From: an uncultured Lachnospiraceae bacterium
GTDB lineage: Bacteria > Bacillota > Clostridia > Lachnospirales > Lachnospiraceae
Reading direction: 5' to 3'
DNA length: 64,000 nt
Assembly (NCBI GenBank): GCA_947644545.1
Contig: CANRZW010000005.1
Coordinates: 62,001-126,000 of the forward strand
A model generated the notes under the pieces. That model was not told the DNA's origin. It worked only from the letters and a program-made list of their open reading frames with translations, and searched no databases. How positions within the stretch are numbered: position 1 is the stretch's first letter; every line of letters starts with the position of its first letter. Below are positions 44,724 through 52,460 of this stretch, in pieces. The position numbers and the translations under genes are program-made.

Positions 44724-45224
44724 ATGCAGAAAAAAGTATTTCAGTTATTAGTGGATAATACCTCCGGTGTGCTCAGCCGGATCGCAGGACTTTTTTCCAG
44801 GCGGGGCTATAACATCGACAGCATCACGGCGGGCGGGACTGCGGATGAGCGGTTTACCCGTATCACGATCGTCACATCGGGAGACGACGAGATCCTGGAT
44901 CAGATCGAGAAACAGGTGGCGAAGCTGATCGATGTGCGGGATATCAAGGAATTAAAGCCGAGTGACAGCGTATACAGGGAACTTGTGATGATCAAGGTCA
45001 AGACTTCCGAGAAGGAGCGGCAGGGCGTGATCGCCATCGCCGATATCTTCCGGGCGAAGATCATCGATGTGGCGCCCGAAAGCCTGGTGATCGAGCTGAC
45101 CGGTACGCAGGATAAGGTGGGAGCCTTCATCAATCTGCTGGAAAGCTATGAGATCCTGGAGCTTGCCAGAACCGGTATTACGGGGCTGGGACGAGGCATC
45201 GAGAACGTGACGTATTTGGAGTAG
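44724..45224 (+). CDS. Acetolactate synthase small subunit, second copy
   Basis: A 166-residue small subunit of the canonical IlvN/IlvH type: KVFQLLVDNTSGVLSRIAGL, then FSRRGYNIDSITAGG, and the C-terminal ILELARTGITGLGRGIEN. The N-terminal ACT valine site residues are present. Unlike the first copy it has its own promoter and lies 98 bases before ilvC. Two small subunits could give the single large subunit two feedback settings. Confidence 0.9.
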   Translation: MQKKVFQLLVDNTSGVLSRIAGLFSRRGYNIDSITAGGTADERFTRITIVTSGDDEILDQIEKQVAKLIDVRDIKELKPSDSVYRELVMIKVKTSEKERQGVIAIADIFRAKIIDVAPESLVIELTGTQDKVGAFINLLESYEILELARTGITGLGRGIENVTYLE

Positions 45225-45298
45225 GATGCTGCGGATCAAACAGTACGATATAAGGCAGTGCGCCCATCTTATGACGGACGCATAGCCGGTAATTATAA

Positions 45299-46339
<1,041 letters not shown>

Positions 46340-46355
46340 TCAGTCGGAGACAGAC

Positions 46356-46919
46356 ATGCAGGCCAAAACCAATGTGGATCAGATGTTGGCGGAAAGTTTT
46401 AAGAATCTGGCGCTCAGAATGCCGATCGATAAGATAACGATCAGGCAAATTACGGACGGCGCCGGTGTGATCAGACCTACCTTTTACAATCACTTCCAGG
46501 ACAAGTACGAGTTGTTGGAATGGATTATCTGTACGGAGATCATAGATCCGGTAAGGACGCTGATGCAGTCAGGGAATCTGAAGGACAGTATGGTACAGAT
46601 CTTCTGTCATATGCAGCAGGACAAGAAATTCTACAAGAAGGTGTCCCGGCTGGAAGGACAGCATTCCTGTGAACGGATTGCCAGGAAGTTCATTATGGAG
46701 ATTCTCTTTACTGTCATCAATGAGAAGGCCAGTGAGCAGAAGTTGGCCAGGAGGGGTCTGACGGTCGGTATGGTAGCGGAGTACTATGCACAGTGTATGG
46801 CTTTTGTTGTCATCCAGTGGACGAAGATGGATATGAGCCTGACGCCGGAACAGATGGCAGATCTTTTTGAATACATTACGACTCATTCCATGGATGATGT
46901 GATAGCCAAGATGAGTTGA
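46356..46919 (+). CDS. TetR/AcrR family transcriptional regulator (DhaS-like)
   Basis: A 187-residue regulator. The N-terminal TetR helix-turn-helix is in ITIRQITDGAGVIRPTFYNH followed by FQDKYELLEWI. The C-terminal helical ligand domain resembles the TetR_C group of DhaS-type regulators. It lies 16 bases after ilvC, so it is co-transcribed with the ilv genes and is followed by a terminator. Control of the ilv or leu operons is a reasonable inference; the perfect dyad at 44685-44705 is a candidate site. The ligand is unknown. Confidence 0.82.
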   Translation: MQAKTNVDQMLAESFKNLALRMPIDKITIRQITDGAGVIRPTFYNHFQDKYELLEWIICTEIIDPVRTLMQSGNLKDSMVQIFCHMQQDKKFYKKVSRLEGQHSCERIARKFIMEILFTVINEKASEQKLARRGLTVGMVAEYYAQCMAFVVIQWTKMDMSLTPEQMADLFEYITTHSMDDVIAKMS

Positions 46920-46924
46920 CAGCG

Positions 46925-46959
46925 GGGCTTGTCTGGGATTTCCGGATAAGCCCTGTTTT
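46925..46959 (+). terminator. Rho-independent terminator after the TetR gene
   Basis: GGGCTTGTCTGG at 46925-46936 pairs with CCGGATAAGCCC at 46942-46953 (two G-T pairs), followed by TGTTTT. It separates the ilv transcript from the leu genes. Confidence 0.72.
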
Positions 46960-46999
46960 CTGGATATATGTGTGTATATATGTGTGCAGGACAAAGAGC

Positions 47000-47030
47000 G
47001 TTTGCGCCGGGTGCGGCGCGCAGCGCAAAC
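47000..47030 (+). other. Structured leader upstream of leuC with alternative hairpins
   Basis: GTTTGCGC at 47000-47007 pairs exactly with GCGCAAAC at 47023-47030. Inside it GCGCC (47004-47008) can instead pair with GGCGC (47015-47019), excluding the outer stem. No T-run follows. A clear promoter for leuC was not found; the T/G-A repeat region before it (46965-46990) is only suggestive. Confidence 0.45.
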
Positions 47031-47060
47031 AGGTAAATAACAGGTAAGGAGAACGGGATT

Positions 47061-48326
47061 ATGGGAATGACAATGACACAGAAAATTCTGGCGGCTCATG
47101 CGGGATTAGACCGTGTGGAAGCGGGACAGCTGATCGAAGCCGATCTGGATCTGGTGCTGGGAAATGATATCACAAGCCCGGTTGCCATTAAGGAAATGGA
47201 GAAGATGAATGTGGACGGTGTGTTCCACAAGGATAAGATCGCGCTTGTGCCGGATCATTTCGTGCCGAATAAGGATATTAAATCGGCGGAGCACTGTAAA
47301 TGTGTGAGAGAATTTGCGAGGCGCAATGAGATCACCAATTATTTTGAAGTGGGTGAGATGGGAATTGAACACGCCCTTTTACCGGAAAAAGGATTGACGG
47401 TTGCGGGAGACGTGATCATCGGTGCGGATTCTCACACCTGCACCTACGGGGCGCTGGGCGCCTTCTCTACAGGCGTAGGCAGTACGGATATGGCGGCCGG
47501 TATGGCTACCGGCAAGGCCTGGTTCAAAGTTCCTTCCGCCATCAAATTCAATCTGGTGGGCAAACCGGCAAAGTGGGTGAGCGGTAAAGACGTGATCCTG
47601 CATATCATCGGGATGATCGGTGTGGACGGTGCGCTGTATAAATCCATGGAATTTGTGGGAGAGGGTATCCGGAATCTGTCCATGGATGACCGTTTCACCA
47701 TTGCCAATATGGCGATCGAGGCGGGCGGCAAGAACGGGATCTTCCCGGTGGATGAATTGGCTGTTGCCTACATGAAGGAACATTCCACGAAAGAATATAA
47801 GATTTACGTGGCTGATGAGGACGCGGTATATGACGAGGAATATACGATCGATTTGAGTACATTGCGGCCGACCATTGCGTTCCCGCATCTTCCGGAGAAC
47901 ACGAAGACGATCGACGAGATCAGCGAAGATATTGAGATCGACCAGGTAGTGATCGGTTCCTGTACCAACGGTCGGCTGGACGATCTGCGGATTGCCGCCG
48001 AAGTTTTGCAGGGCAGACATGTGGCGCCGGGAATGCGCTGTATCGTGATCCCTGCGACGCAGGCGATCTATTTGCAGGCTATGGAGGAAGGCCTGTTAAA
48101 GACCTTTATCGAAGCCGGCGCAATCGTCAGTACGCCTACCTGCGGGCCCTGCCTTGGCGGTTATATGGGCATCCTGGCGGAAGGGGAGAGATGCGTCTCC
48201 ACTACCAACCGCAATTTCGTCGGACGTATGGGACATGTCAATTCCGAGATTTATCTGGCGAGCCCGGCGGTAGCGGCGGCAAGCGCAGTGGCCGGGACAA
48301 TTTCCTGTCCCTGCAGACTGGCATAA
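47061..48326 (+). CDS. leuC: 3-isopropylmalate dehydratase large subunit
   Basis: A 421-residue aconitase-family protein. [4Fe-4S] ligands lie in [11 protein letters not shown] and [14 protein letters not shown]. Substrate-side motifs include [20 protein letters not shown]. It is of the shorter, separate-subunit type common in Archaea and Clostridia. The AAGGAG ribosome site sits nine bases before ATG 47061. With leuD it isomerises isopropylmalate in leucine synthesis. Confidence 0.96.
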   Translation: MGMTMTQKILAAHAGLDRVEAGQLIEADLDLVLGNDITSPVAIKEMEKMNVDGVFHKDKIALVPDHFVPNKDIKSAEHCKCVREFARRNEITNYFEVGEMGIEHALLPEKGLTVAGDVIIGADSHTCTYGALGAFSTGVGSTDMAAGMATGKAWFKVPSAIKFNLVGKPAKWVSGKDVILHIIGMIGVDGALYKSMEFVGEGIRNLSMDDRFTIANMAIEAGGKNGIFPVDELAVAYMKEHSTKEYKIYVADEDAVYDEEYTIDLSTLRPTIAFPHLPENTKTIDEISEDIEIDQVVIGSCTNGRLDDLRIAAEVLQGRHVAPGMRCIVIPATQAIYLQAMEEGLLKTFIEAGAIVSTPTCGPCLGGYMGILAEGERCVSTTNRNFVGRMGHVNSEIYLASPAVAAASAVAGTISCPCRLA

Positions 48327-48369
48327 AATAACAGCAGTAAGATGCACTTATGGAAACGGAGGTAGGATC

Positions 48370-48858
48370 ATGCAAGCAGCAAAAGGAACTGTTTTTAAAT
48401 ATGGAGACAATGTGGATACGGATGTCATTATTCCGGCACGGTATCTGAATTCTTCCGATCCGGCAGAACTGGCGACACATTGTATGGAAGATATCGATCA
48501 GGAATTTATTCATAAAGTCAACAAGGGGGATATCATCGTGGCAACCAGGAATTTCGGCTGCGGTTCTTCGAGAGAGCACGCACCGATCGCCATCAAAGCC
48601 GCCGGGGTAAGCTGTGTTATCGCCGAGACTTTTGCCAGGATCTTCTATCGGAATGCGATCAATATCGGCCTGCCGATCATCGAATGCCCGGAAGCCGCCC
48701 AGGCGATCGAAGCAGGCGATATCGTTGAGGTGAATTTCGACACCGGTGTGATCACGGATGTGACGAAAGGTACGAACTATAAAGGGCAGGCTTTCCCGGA
48801 ATTTATGCAGAAGATTATTGCCGCGGAAGGACTTGTGAATTATATCAATCAGAAATAA
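48370..48858 (+). CDS. leuD: 3-isopropylmalate dehydratase small subunit
   Basis: A 162-residue swivel-domain subunit. [20 protein letters not shown] and [20 protein letters not shown] are diagnostic. It follows leuC by 43 bases behind an AAACGGAGGT-like ribosome site. No leuA or leuB is in the window after it; the next gene reads on the opposite strand. Confidence 0.96.
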   Translation: MQAAKGTVFKYGDNVDTDVIIPARYLNSSDPAELATHCMEDIDQEFIHKVNKGDIIVATRNFGCGSSREHAPIAIKAAGVSCVIAETFARIFYRNAINIGLPIIECPEAAQAIEAGDIVEVNFDTGVITDVTKGTNYKGQAFPEFMQKIIAAEGLVNYINQK

Positions 48859-48861
48859 TCC

Positions 48862-48892
48862 CTGCTGTGAAAGGCAGAGACTTTCACAGCAG
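48862..48892. other. Perfect 12-bp stem-loop between converging genes
   Basis: CTGCTGTGAAAG at 48862-48873 pairs exactly with CTTTCACAGCAG at 48881-48892. There is no long T-run on either side. It lies just after the leuD stop and probably protects or ends the leuCD message together with the next hairpin. Confidence 0.55.
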
Positions 48893-48909
48893 TCAGGAAC
48901 TGCTTACGG

Positions 48910-48942
48910 GCCGTGTTATCCTCTTCGGACATCACGGCTTTT
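48910..48942 (+). terminator. Rho-independent terminator after leuD
   Basis: GCCGTG at 48910-48915 pairs with CACGGC at 48933-48938, with partial pairing inside, followed by TTTT and further T-rich sequence. It lies just before the end of the convergent acetyltransferase gene. Confidence 0.6.
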
Positions 48943-48945
48943 GTA

Positions 48946-49548
48946 TTATATGTTGATCCGCCGGATCACGCGGCAGGGATTTCCGACAGCAAGTGAATTC
49001 TCCGGGATATCTTTCGTGACGACACTTCCTGCTCCGATTACACAGCCGTCTCCGATTGTCACACCCGGCAGTACGATTACGCCGCCGCCCAGCCAGCAGC
49101 CGCTGCCAATCCGGATCGGCAGTGCATAGGTACGGCAGAAATACTGCCCGCTCTCAGGATTCCAGTCAGGCGTCAGCCGGTCAGACAGCTCTACGGGATG
49201 CGTCGCCGTATAGAGCTGCACGTTGGAGGCAATGAGCACATGGTCGCCGATGGTGATCCGGTTACAGTCAACAAAGGTACAGTTCATATTGATCGACACA
49301 TTATTGCCGATGTAAATATTTTGTCCATAGTCACAGATAAACGGCTGCCCCACGGATACATTCGCACCGATACTGCCGAACAGCTGTCTTAGGATATCCG
49401 CCTTTTCGTTCTTTTGTTCATAGGCAAGCGCATGATATTCTTTCAGTAGTTTCCTTGCCTGAGTCTTATATTGCAGAAAAATCTCGTCATGGCAGTTATA
49501 GTATTCGCCCGCCATACATTTCTCCAGTTCATTCTTAAGTTCGCTCAT
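48946..49548 (-). CDS. Maltose/galactoside O-acetyltransferase-like enzyme (LbH family)
   Basis: A 200-residue left-handed beta-helix acetyltransferase on the minus strand. The N-terminal Mac domain has EKCMAGEYYNCHDEIF. The hexapeptide repeats follow (NIYIGNNVSINMNCTFVDCN; RIGSGCWLGGGVIVLPGVTI), ending IGDGCVIGAGSVVTKDIPEN. The catalytic His lies in LYTATHPVELSDR. Members add acetyl groups from acetyl-CoA to sugars, either for detoxification or for glycan decoration. It is divergent from the HTH-FlhA-like gene. Confidence 0.88.
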   Translation of the reverse strand: MSELKNELEKCMAGEYYNCHDEIFLQYKTQARKLLKEYHALAYEQKNEKADILRQLFGSIGANVSVGQPFICDYGQNIYIGNNVSINMNCTFVDCNRITIGDHVLIASNVQLYTATHPVELSDRLTPDWNPESGQYFCRTYALPIRIGSGCWLGGGVIVLPGVTIGDGCVIGAGSVVTKDIPENSLAVGNPCRVIRRINI

Positions 49549-49638
49549 TCTGCCTCAACCTTCTTTGTTGTGTTGTTATCAGGGTATGATCATCCCTCGC
49601 ATTCAATAATGCCTTGTATCGCTGTCGATGATACTGCA

Positions 49639-49667
49639 ACTATATCATACAATTGACGGAGCTACAA
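49639..49667 (-). promoter_or_regulatory. Sigma-A type promoter for the acetyltransferase gene
   Basis: On the minus strand TTGTAG (49662-49667) and TATAGT (49639-49644) are 17 bases apart, about 90 bases before the start codon. Confidence 0.55.
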
Positions 49668-49776
49668 CGCCTTATCTGCCTTTTGACAAGCTGACTTTTT
49701 AGACTGTGCCCGTTGCTCTGTAAGCGGCACTTTCCGGAAATTATCATGGTTGAAGTTCGCTGCAACAGACAGTTGT

Positions 49777-49805
49777 TTTACAACACGGGATGTATGGGAT
49801 ATCAT
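49777..49805 (+). promoter_or_regulatory. Promoter with an overlapping dyad for the HTH-FlhA-like regulator
   Basis: TTTACA at 49777-49782, a 17-base spacer and TATCAT at 49800-49805. The inverted repeat GTTGT-TTT-ACAAC at 49773-49785 covers the -35 box, as expected for an autoregulatory site of the HTH protein encoded downstream. This and the minus-strand promoter account for the 49549-49835 gap. Confidence 0.55.
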
Positions 49806-49835
49806 ATCGGTATAACATGTAAGGAGGAAAAGAAT

Positions 49836-50579
49836 ATGCAGCAAATCGGTGAAAACATCAGCAGGTTCAGAAGAGAGCAGAACATGACACAGGACGAGTT
49901 TGCATTACGGCTGGGCGTGACGCCGCAGGCCGTGAGCAAATGGGAGCGGGGATACAGTCTTCCGGATGTTACTCTGGTTGTACAGATCTGCCAGCTATTG
50001 AAAGTCCGGGCGGATACGTTATTGGGCATAGACAACGTATCTTTTTGTGAAAACGAGAATACCGCGGCAGAGCGGGAGATCAGGCAGAACCTGATCGCAG
50101 AGCCGCTCCGTGTCGAAATAGGCGTCGGGCTGATTTCCTGTATTTCGGAAGGATTAAAGACCGATTACGTAAATCAGTGCCGGAAGAAACTTGCCGCCGA
50201 GACAGGAATGCTCCTGCCGATTCTCAGAATTCGGGATTCCCTGCAGCTGTCAGAGACGGGACTTTGTATTACGGCTTATGATCAGGTGTTACTGCAAACG
50301 GAATATGCGGACACGGACGAACACACATTTTACAGGATCATTGATGAAACCGTCAGACTGTGCAAAGAGCATTATGACAGAATCTTAAACAAGCAGCTTG
50401 TCAAAAGCCTGCTGGATAATCTGCAGGCGCAATATCCGGGCACATTGGACGGCCTGGTGCCGGACAGGGCAGGATATTACGAAGTCATGGAATATCTGCG
50501 TAAGACGATCGCGCAGAAAGGGAATCTTCGGGATCTGATCCACATTATGGAGGAGCTGGAATGCGGATTTTATCGTTGA
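49836..50579 (+). CDS. XRE-type HTH regulator fused to a FlhA-like C-terminal domain
   Basis: A 247-residue soluble protein with two parts. Residues 5-64 are an XRE helix-turn-helix (ISRFRREQNMTQDEFALRLG, then VTPQAVSKWERGYSLPD). Residues 86-243 resemble the cytoplasmic domain of the flagellar export protein FlhA. The matching pieces, in FlhA order, are EPLRVEIGVGLI (89-100), LPILRIRDSLQL (127-138), LLDNLQAQYPGTLDGLVPD (192-210), and NLRDLIHIMEEL (230-241). In FlhA these sit in the segments that open with DPL.xEIGxxLI, reach xxIRDN..L, and close with LLD.....P.L...LVP and IRD...ILE.L. The middle of the FlhA domain is shortened here from about 75 to about 30 residues, and all the membrane helices are missing. 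ATG 49836 lies eight bases after AAGGAGG. No flagellar or type III secretion gene is nearby. The ligand and targets are unknown. Confidence 0.8.
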   Translation: MQQIGENISRFRREQNMTQDEFALRLGVTPQAVSKWERGYSLPDVTLVVQICQLLKVRADTLLGIDNVSFCENENTAAEREIRQNLIAEPLRVEIGVGLISCISEGLKTDYVNQCRKKLAAETGMLLPILRIRDSLQLSETGLCITAYDQVLLQTEYADTDEHTFYRIIDETVRLCKEHYDRILNKQLVKSLLDNLQAQYPGTLDGLVPDRAGYYEVMEYLRKTIAQKGNLRDLIHIMEELECGFYR

Positions 50580-50585
50580 TAGTGG

Positions 50586-50614
50586 TTGCTTTCCGGGATA
50601 GAACAGGATATACT
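50586..50614 (+). promoter_or_regulatory. Promoter, first copy of a repeated element
   Basis: TTGCTT at 50586-50591, a 17-base spacer and TATACT at 50609-50614, starting seven bases after the HTH-FlhA-like gene ends. Preceded by TGATAGTGG. The same element recurs at 51494-51522, with identical boxes and flanks. It should drive the 50656 gene. Confidence 0.65.
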
Positions 50615-50655
50615 GAGACAAAGAACGATAACGGGCAAAGCGAAAGAAAGAGACC

Positions 50656-51381
50656 ATGATCAACAGAGTCAGCGACAACGATTATTATGATTACAAAAAA
50701 TTAAATATGCCAACGGCCGCGGATACGAACAGCAACGGGGAGAAATTCAGCCTGGGTTACCAGCGTGCCGATGACAAAAAAGAGGAGGAAGATAACAAAG
50801 AGAAGATCTCCAAAAACGGACTGGATAAAAACCTTGCCGGGAACAGATCTCGCACGGTATTGCAGAGCGGTGTCAAGCTGGAGCTGTCCGGAAAGGGGCC
50901 GGAACAGGAAACAGCGGCGAAGGAAGATACCTTTTCGGATTTGTTTCGCACCGTCCGCTCCTGGATCACCACATTTATCCAATCTTTCAAGGGACTTCTT
51001 GACAGGATCTGGAACGATCCGGCGCCCGAAGATACGGTATTGTCCGCAGAAGAGGCGCCGCTTGAAGAGACGGACCGGTTATCGGAAGAGTATCTGGAGA
51101 TGAATCCGGATGTATTGTCGGCAGAGACGGGACAGACGGCCGCTAAGACACCGGAAGAAGTAATGTCCGACAATATGAAGAAGGACAAAGAGATTCAGCA
51201 GTATCTGCGCTCCGGCAATCTGGAACAGGTACTCAACCTGCTGACGGAGAACGGCCATAAGACCATGGCCAGGAATTCTTCCCTGTTGACTTACTACGAT
51301 CGGACCGGCAGGCTTACGTCCTTAAGCGCGTCGGATCAGGAACGGATCCTGCACGGTGACCGGCATGTGAAGAAACTATAG
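50656..51381 (+). CDS. Unknown protein with a low-complexity linker and a C-terminal helical domain
   Basis: A 241-residue protein I cannot assign to a family. Residues 1-90 are polar and charged, rich in Asp, Glu, Lys and Asn. An amphipathic helix follows (about 95-115, DLFRTVRSWITTFIQSFKGL), then an acidic linker. Residues 175-241 form a likely helical domain (EIQQYLRSGNLEQVLNLLTE, ending YYDRTGRLTSLSASDQERIL). There is no signal peptide or membrane helix. The ribosome site before ATG 50656 is AAAGAGAC-like and weak. It lies in the same small region as the HTH-FlhA-like and nuclease-like genes and shares a promoter element with the latter. Confidence 0.62.
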   Translation: MINRVSDNDYYDYKKLNMPTAADTNSNGEKFSLGYQRADDKKEEEDNKEKISKNGLDKNLAGNRSRTVLQSGVKLELSGKGPEQETAAKEDTFSDLFRTVRSWITTFIQSFKGLLDRIWNDPAPEDTVLSAEEAPLEETDRLSEEYLEMNPDVLSAETGQTAAKTPEEVMSDNMKKDKEIQQYLRSGNLEQVLNLLTENGHKTMARNSSLLTYYDRTGRLTSLSASDQERILHGDRHVKKL

Positions 51382-51418
51382 AAAGATTCTCGGAGCATAT
51401 TCGGGAAGGCATTGCAAC

Positions 51419-51447
51419 AAAGGCATGGCTGTATGGTCATGCTTTTT
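51419..51447 (+). terminator. Rho-independent terminator after the 50656 gene
   Basis: AAAGGCATG at 51419-51427 pairs with CATGCTTTT at 51438-51446 (one G-T pair), continuing into the T-run. It is the first of three signals in the 306-base gap 51382-51687; the other two are promoters. No gene is supported in that gap. Confidence 0.65.
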
Positions 51448-51493
51448 CTTGTGTGCAGCCACTGTTATTCATTGCCCGGAAATCTGATAGTGG

Positions 51494-51522
51494 TTGCTTT
51501 TGAGGTGAGAAAAAGATATACT
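51494..51522 (+). promoter_or_regulatory. Promoter, second copy of the repeated element
   Basis: TTGCTT at 51494-51499, a 17-base spacer and TATACT at 51517-51522. The stretch TGATAGTGGTTGCTTT is identical to the copy before the 50656 gene, as is GATATACTGA at the -10. The transcript would read toward the 51688 gene. Confidence 0.65.
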
Positions 51523-51567
51523 GAATCAGAGAATACCGGAATTTCTATAATAAACACTTTACGAAAC

Positions 51568-51603
51568 AAAACACTTGTTCGGAACATGAGTTTCTGCTAT
51601 ACT
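51568..51603 (+). promoter_or_regulatory. Third promoter with two overlapping LexA-like boxes
   Basis: TTGTTC at 51575-51580, a 17-base spacer and TATACT at 51598-51603. AAAAC-ACTT-GTTCG (51568-51581) overlaps the -35 box and GGAAC-ATGA-GTTTC (51581-51594) fills the spacer. Both resemble the Gram-positive LexA site CGAAC-N4-GTTCG (one half-site exact in the first, GAAC...GTTT in the second). This would place the 51688 gene under SOS control. Confidence 0.5.
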
Positions 51604-51687
51604 ATGATAGAAGATCGCAGCACATAATCTGATTCTTATGAACAGGCGATCTGGCAAATACAATCGCGACAGTAAGGAACAACGGCT

Positions 51688-52440
51688 GTGAACACACTAA
51701 ATAAGGAGGCTTTTGAGCAGGCGAAGCTCAAAGTGCTTTTAAAACAGAACGAGCCCCACGGCTTCGGTACATTGCAGGAGAAGACGGTTCATGCGGTGAT
51801 GAAGCTATATTACGAGCCGAATGAAGATTATCATGAAGTACCGATCGAGGGTTATATCGCGGATATTTATACGGGAGAACGCATCATAGAGATCCAGAAC
51901 GGCAACTTTAACAGGCTGCGGCCGAAGCTGGAAGCCTTTTTACCGCTGTATCCTGTAACGGTGGTCTATCCGATTCCGCACCACAAATGGCTGATCTGGA
52001 TGGATGAGGCGACGGGAGAGCTGTCGAAGAAGCACAAGTCTCCCGTCACCGGCAATGTCTATCTCGCGTTTCCGGAGCTGTATCGGATCAAGCAGTTTCT
52101 GGGACATCCCAACCTGTCCTTTGCCTTTCCACTGCTGGACATTGATGAGTACAGGCTGTTAAACGGCTGGAGCAAGAACAGAAAGAGAGGCTCGAGCCGC
52201 TACGACAGGATGCCTTTAGCTCTTTTTGATGAGGTACGGATCGAGCGGGTGGAGGATTTCCTGCAGCTTGTGCCCTATGAACTGGAGGAGCCTTTTACGG
52301 TAAGAGAGTTCGCGAAGGCCGCCGGGATCCACCGGGATCTGTCAGGATCGGCGCTGCCTCTGCTTACTTATATGCAGCTGCTTTCGCGGGCCGGTAAGCG
52401 AGGGCGGGAGTATTTATATGAAGTGAATGAGTTAAAGTAG
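51688..52440 (+). CDS. PD-(D/E)XK nuclease-like protein with a C-terminal winged helix
   Basis: A 250-residue protein. Near residues 55-85 the sequence IADIYTGERIIEIQNGNFNR followed by a Lys-containing helix (LRPKLEAFL) has the spacing of a PD-(D/E)XK active site: an Asp, then E-x-Q, with an earlier Glu in LQEKTVHAVMKLYY. Gln in place of the usual Lys occurs in some families of the fold. The C-terminal part (about 205-248, PFTVREFAKAAGIHRD...) looks like a winged helix that would bind DNA. The GTG start 51688 lies nine bases after AAGGA. Its function is unknown; the two promoters and LexA-like boxes before it suggest DNA-damage control. Confidence 0.65.
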   Translation: MNTLNKEAFEQAKLKVLLKQNEPHGFGTLQEKTVHAVMKLYYEPNEDYHEVPIEGYIADIYTGERIIEIQNGNFNRLRPKLEAFLPLYPVTVVYPIPHHKWLIWMDEATGELSKKHKSPVTGNVYLAFPELYRIKQFLGHPNLSFAFPLLDIDEYRLLNGWSKNRKRGSSRYDRMPLALFDEVRIERVEDFLQLVPYELEEPFTVREFAKAAGIHRDLSGSALPLLTYMQLLSRAGKRGREYLYEVNELK

Positions 52441-52460
52441 ATGTAAAACGGGGTTTTCTT

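Noticed and set aside
49836-50579. Calling the FlhA-like gene a flagellar export gene
   Set aside because: It has no membrane helices, starts with an XRE domain and has no flagellar neighbours.
51412-51627. A 71-codon frame in the 306-base gap before the nuclease-like gene
   Set aside because: It spans the terminator and both promoters and lacks a ribosome site.
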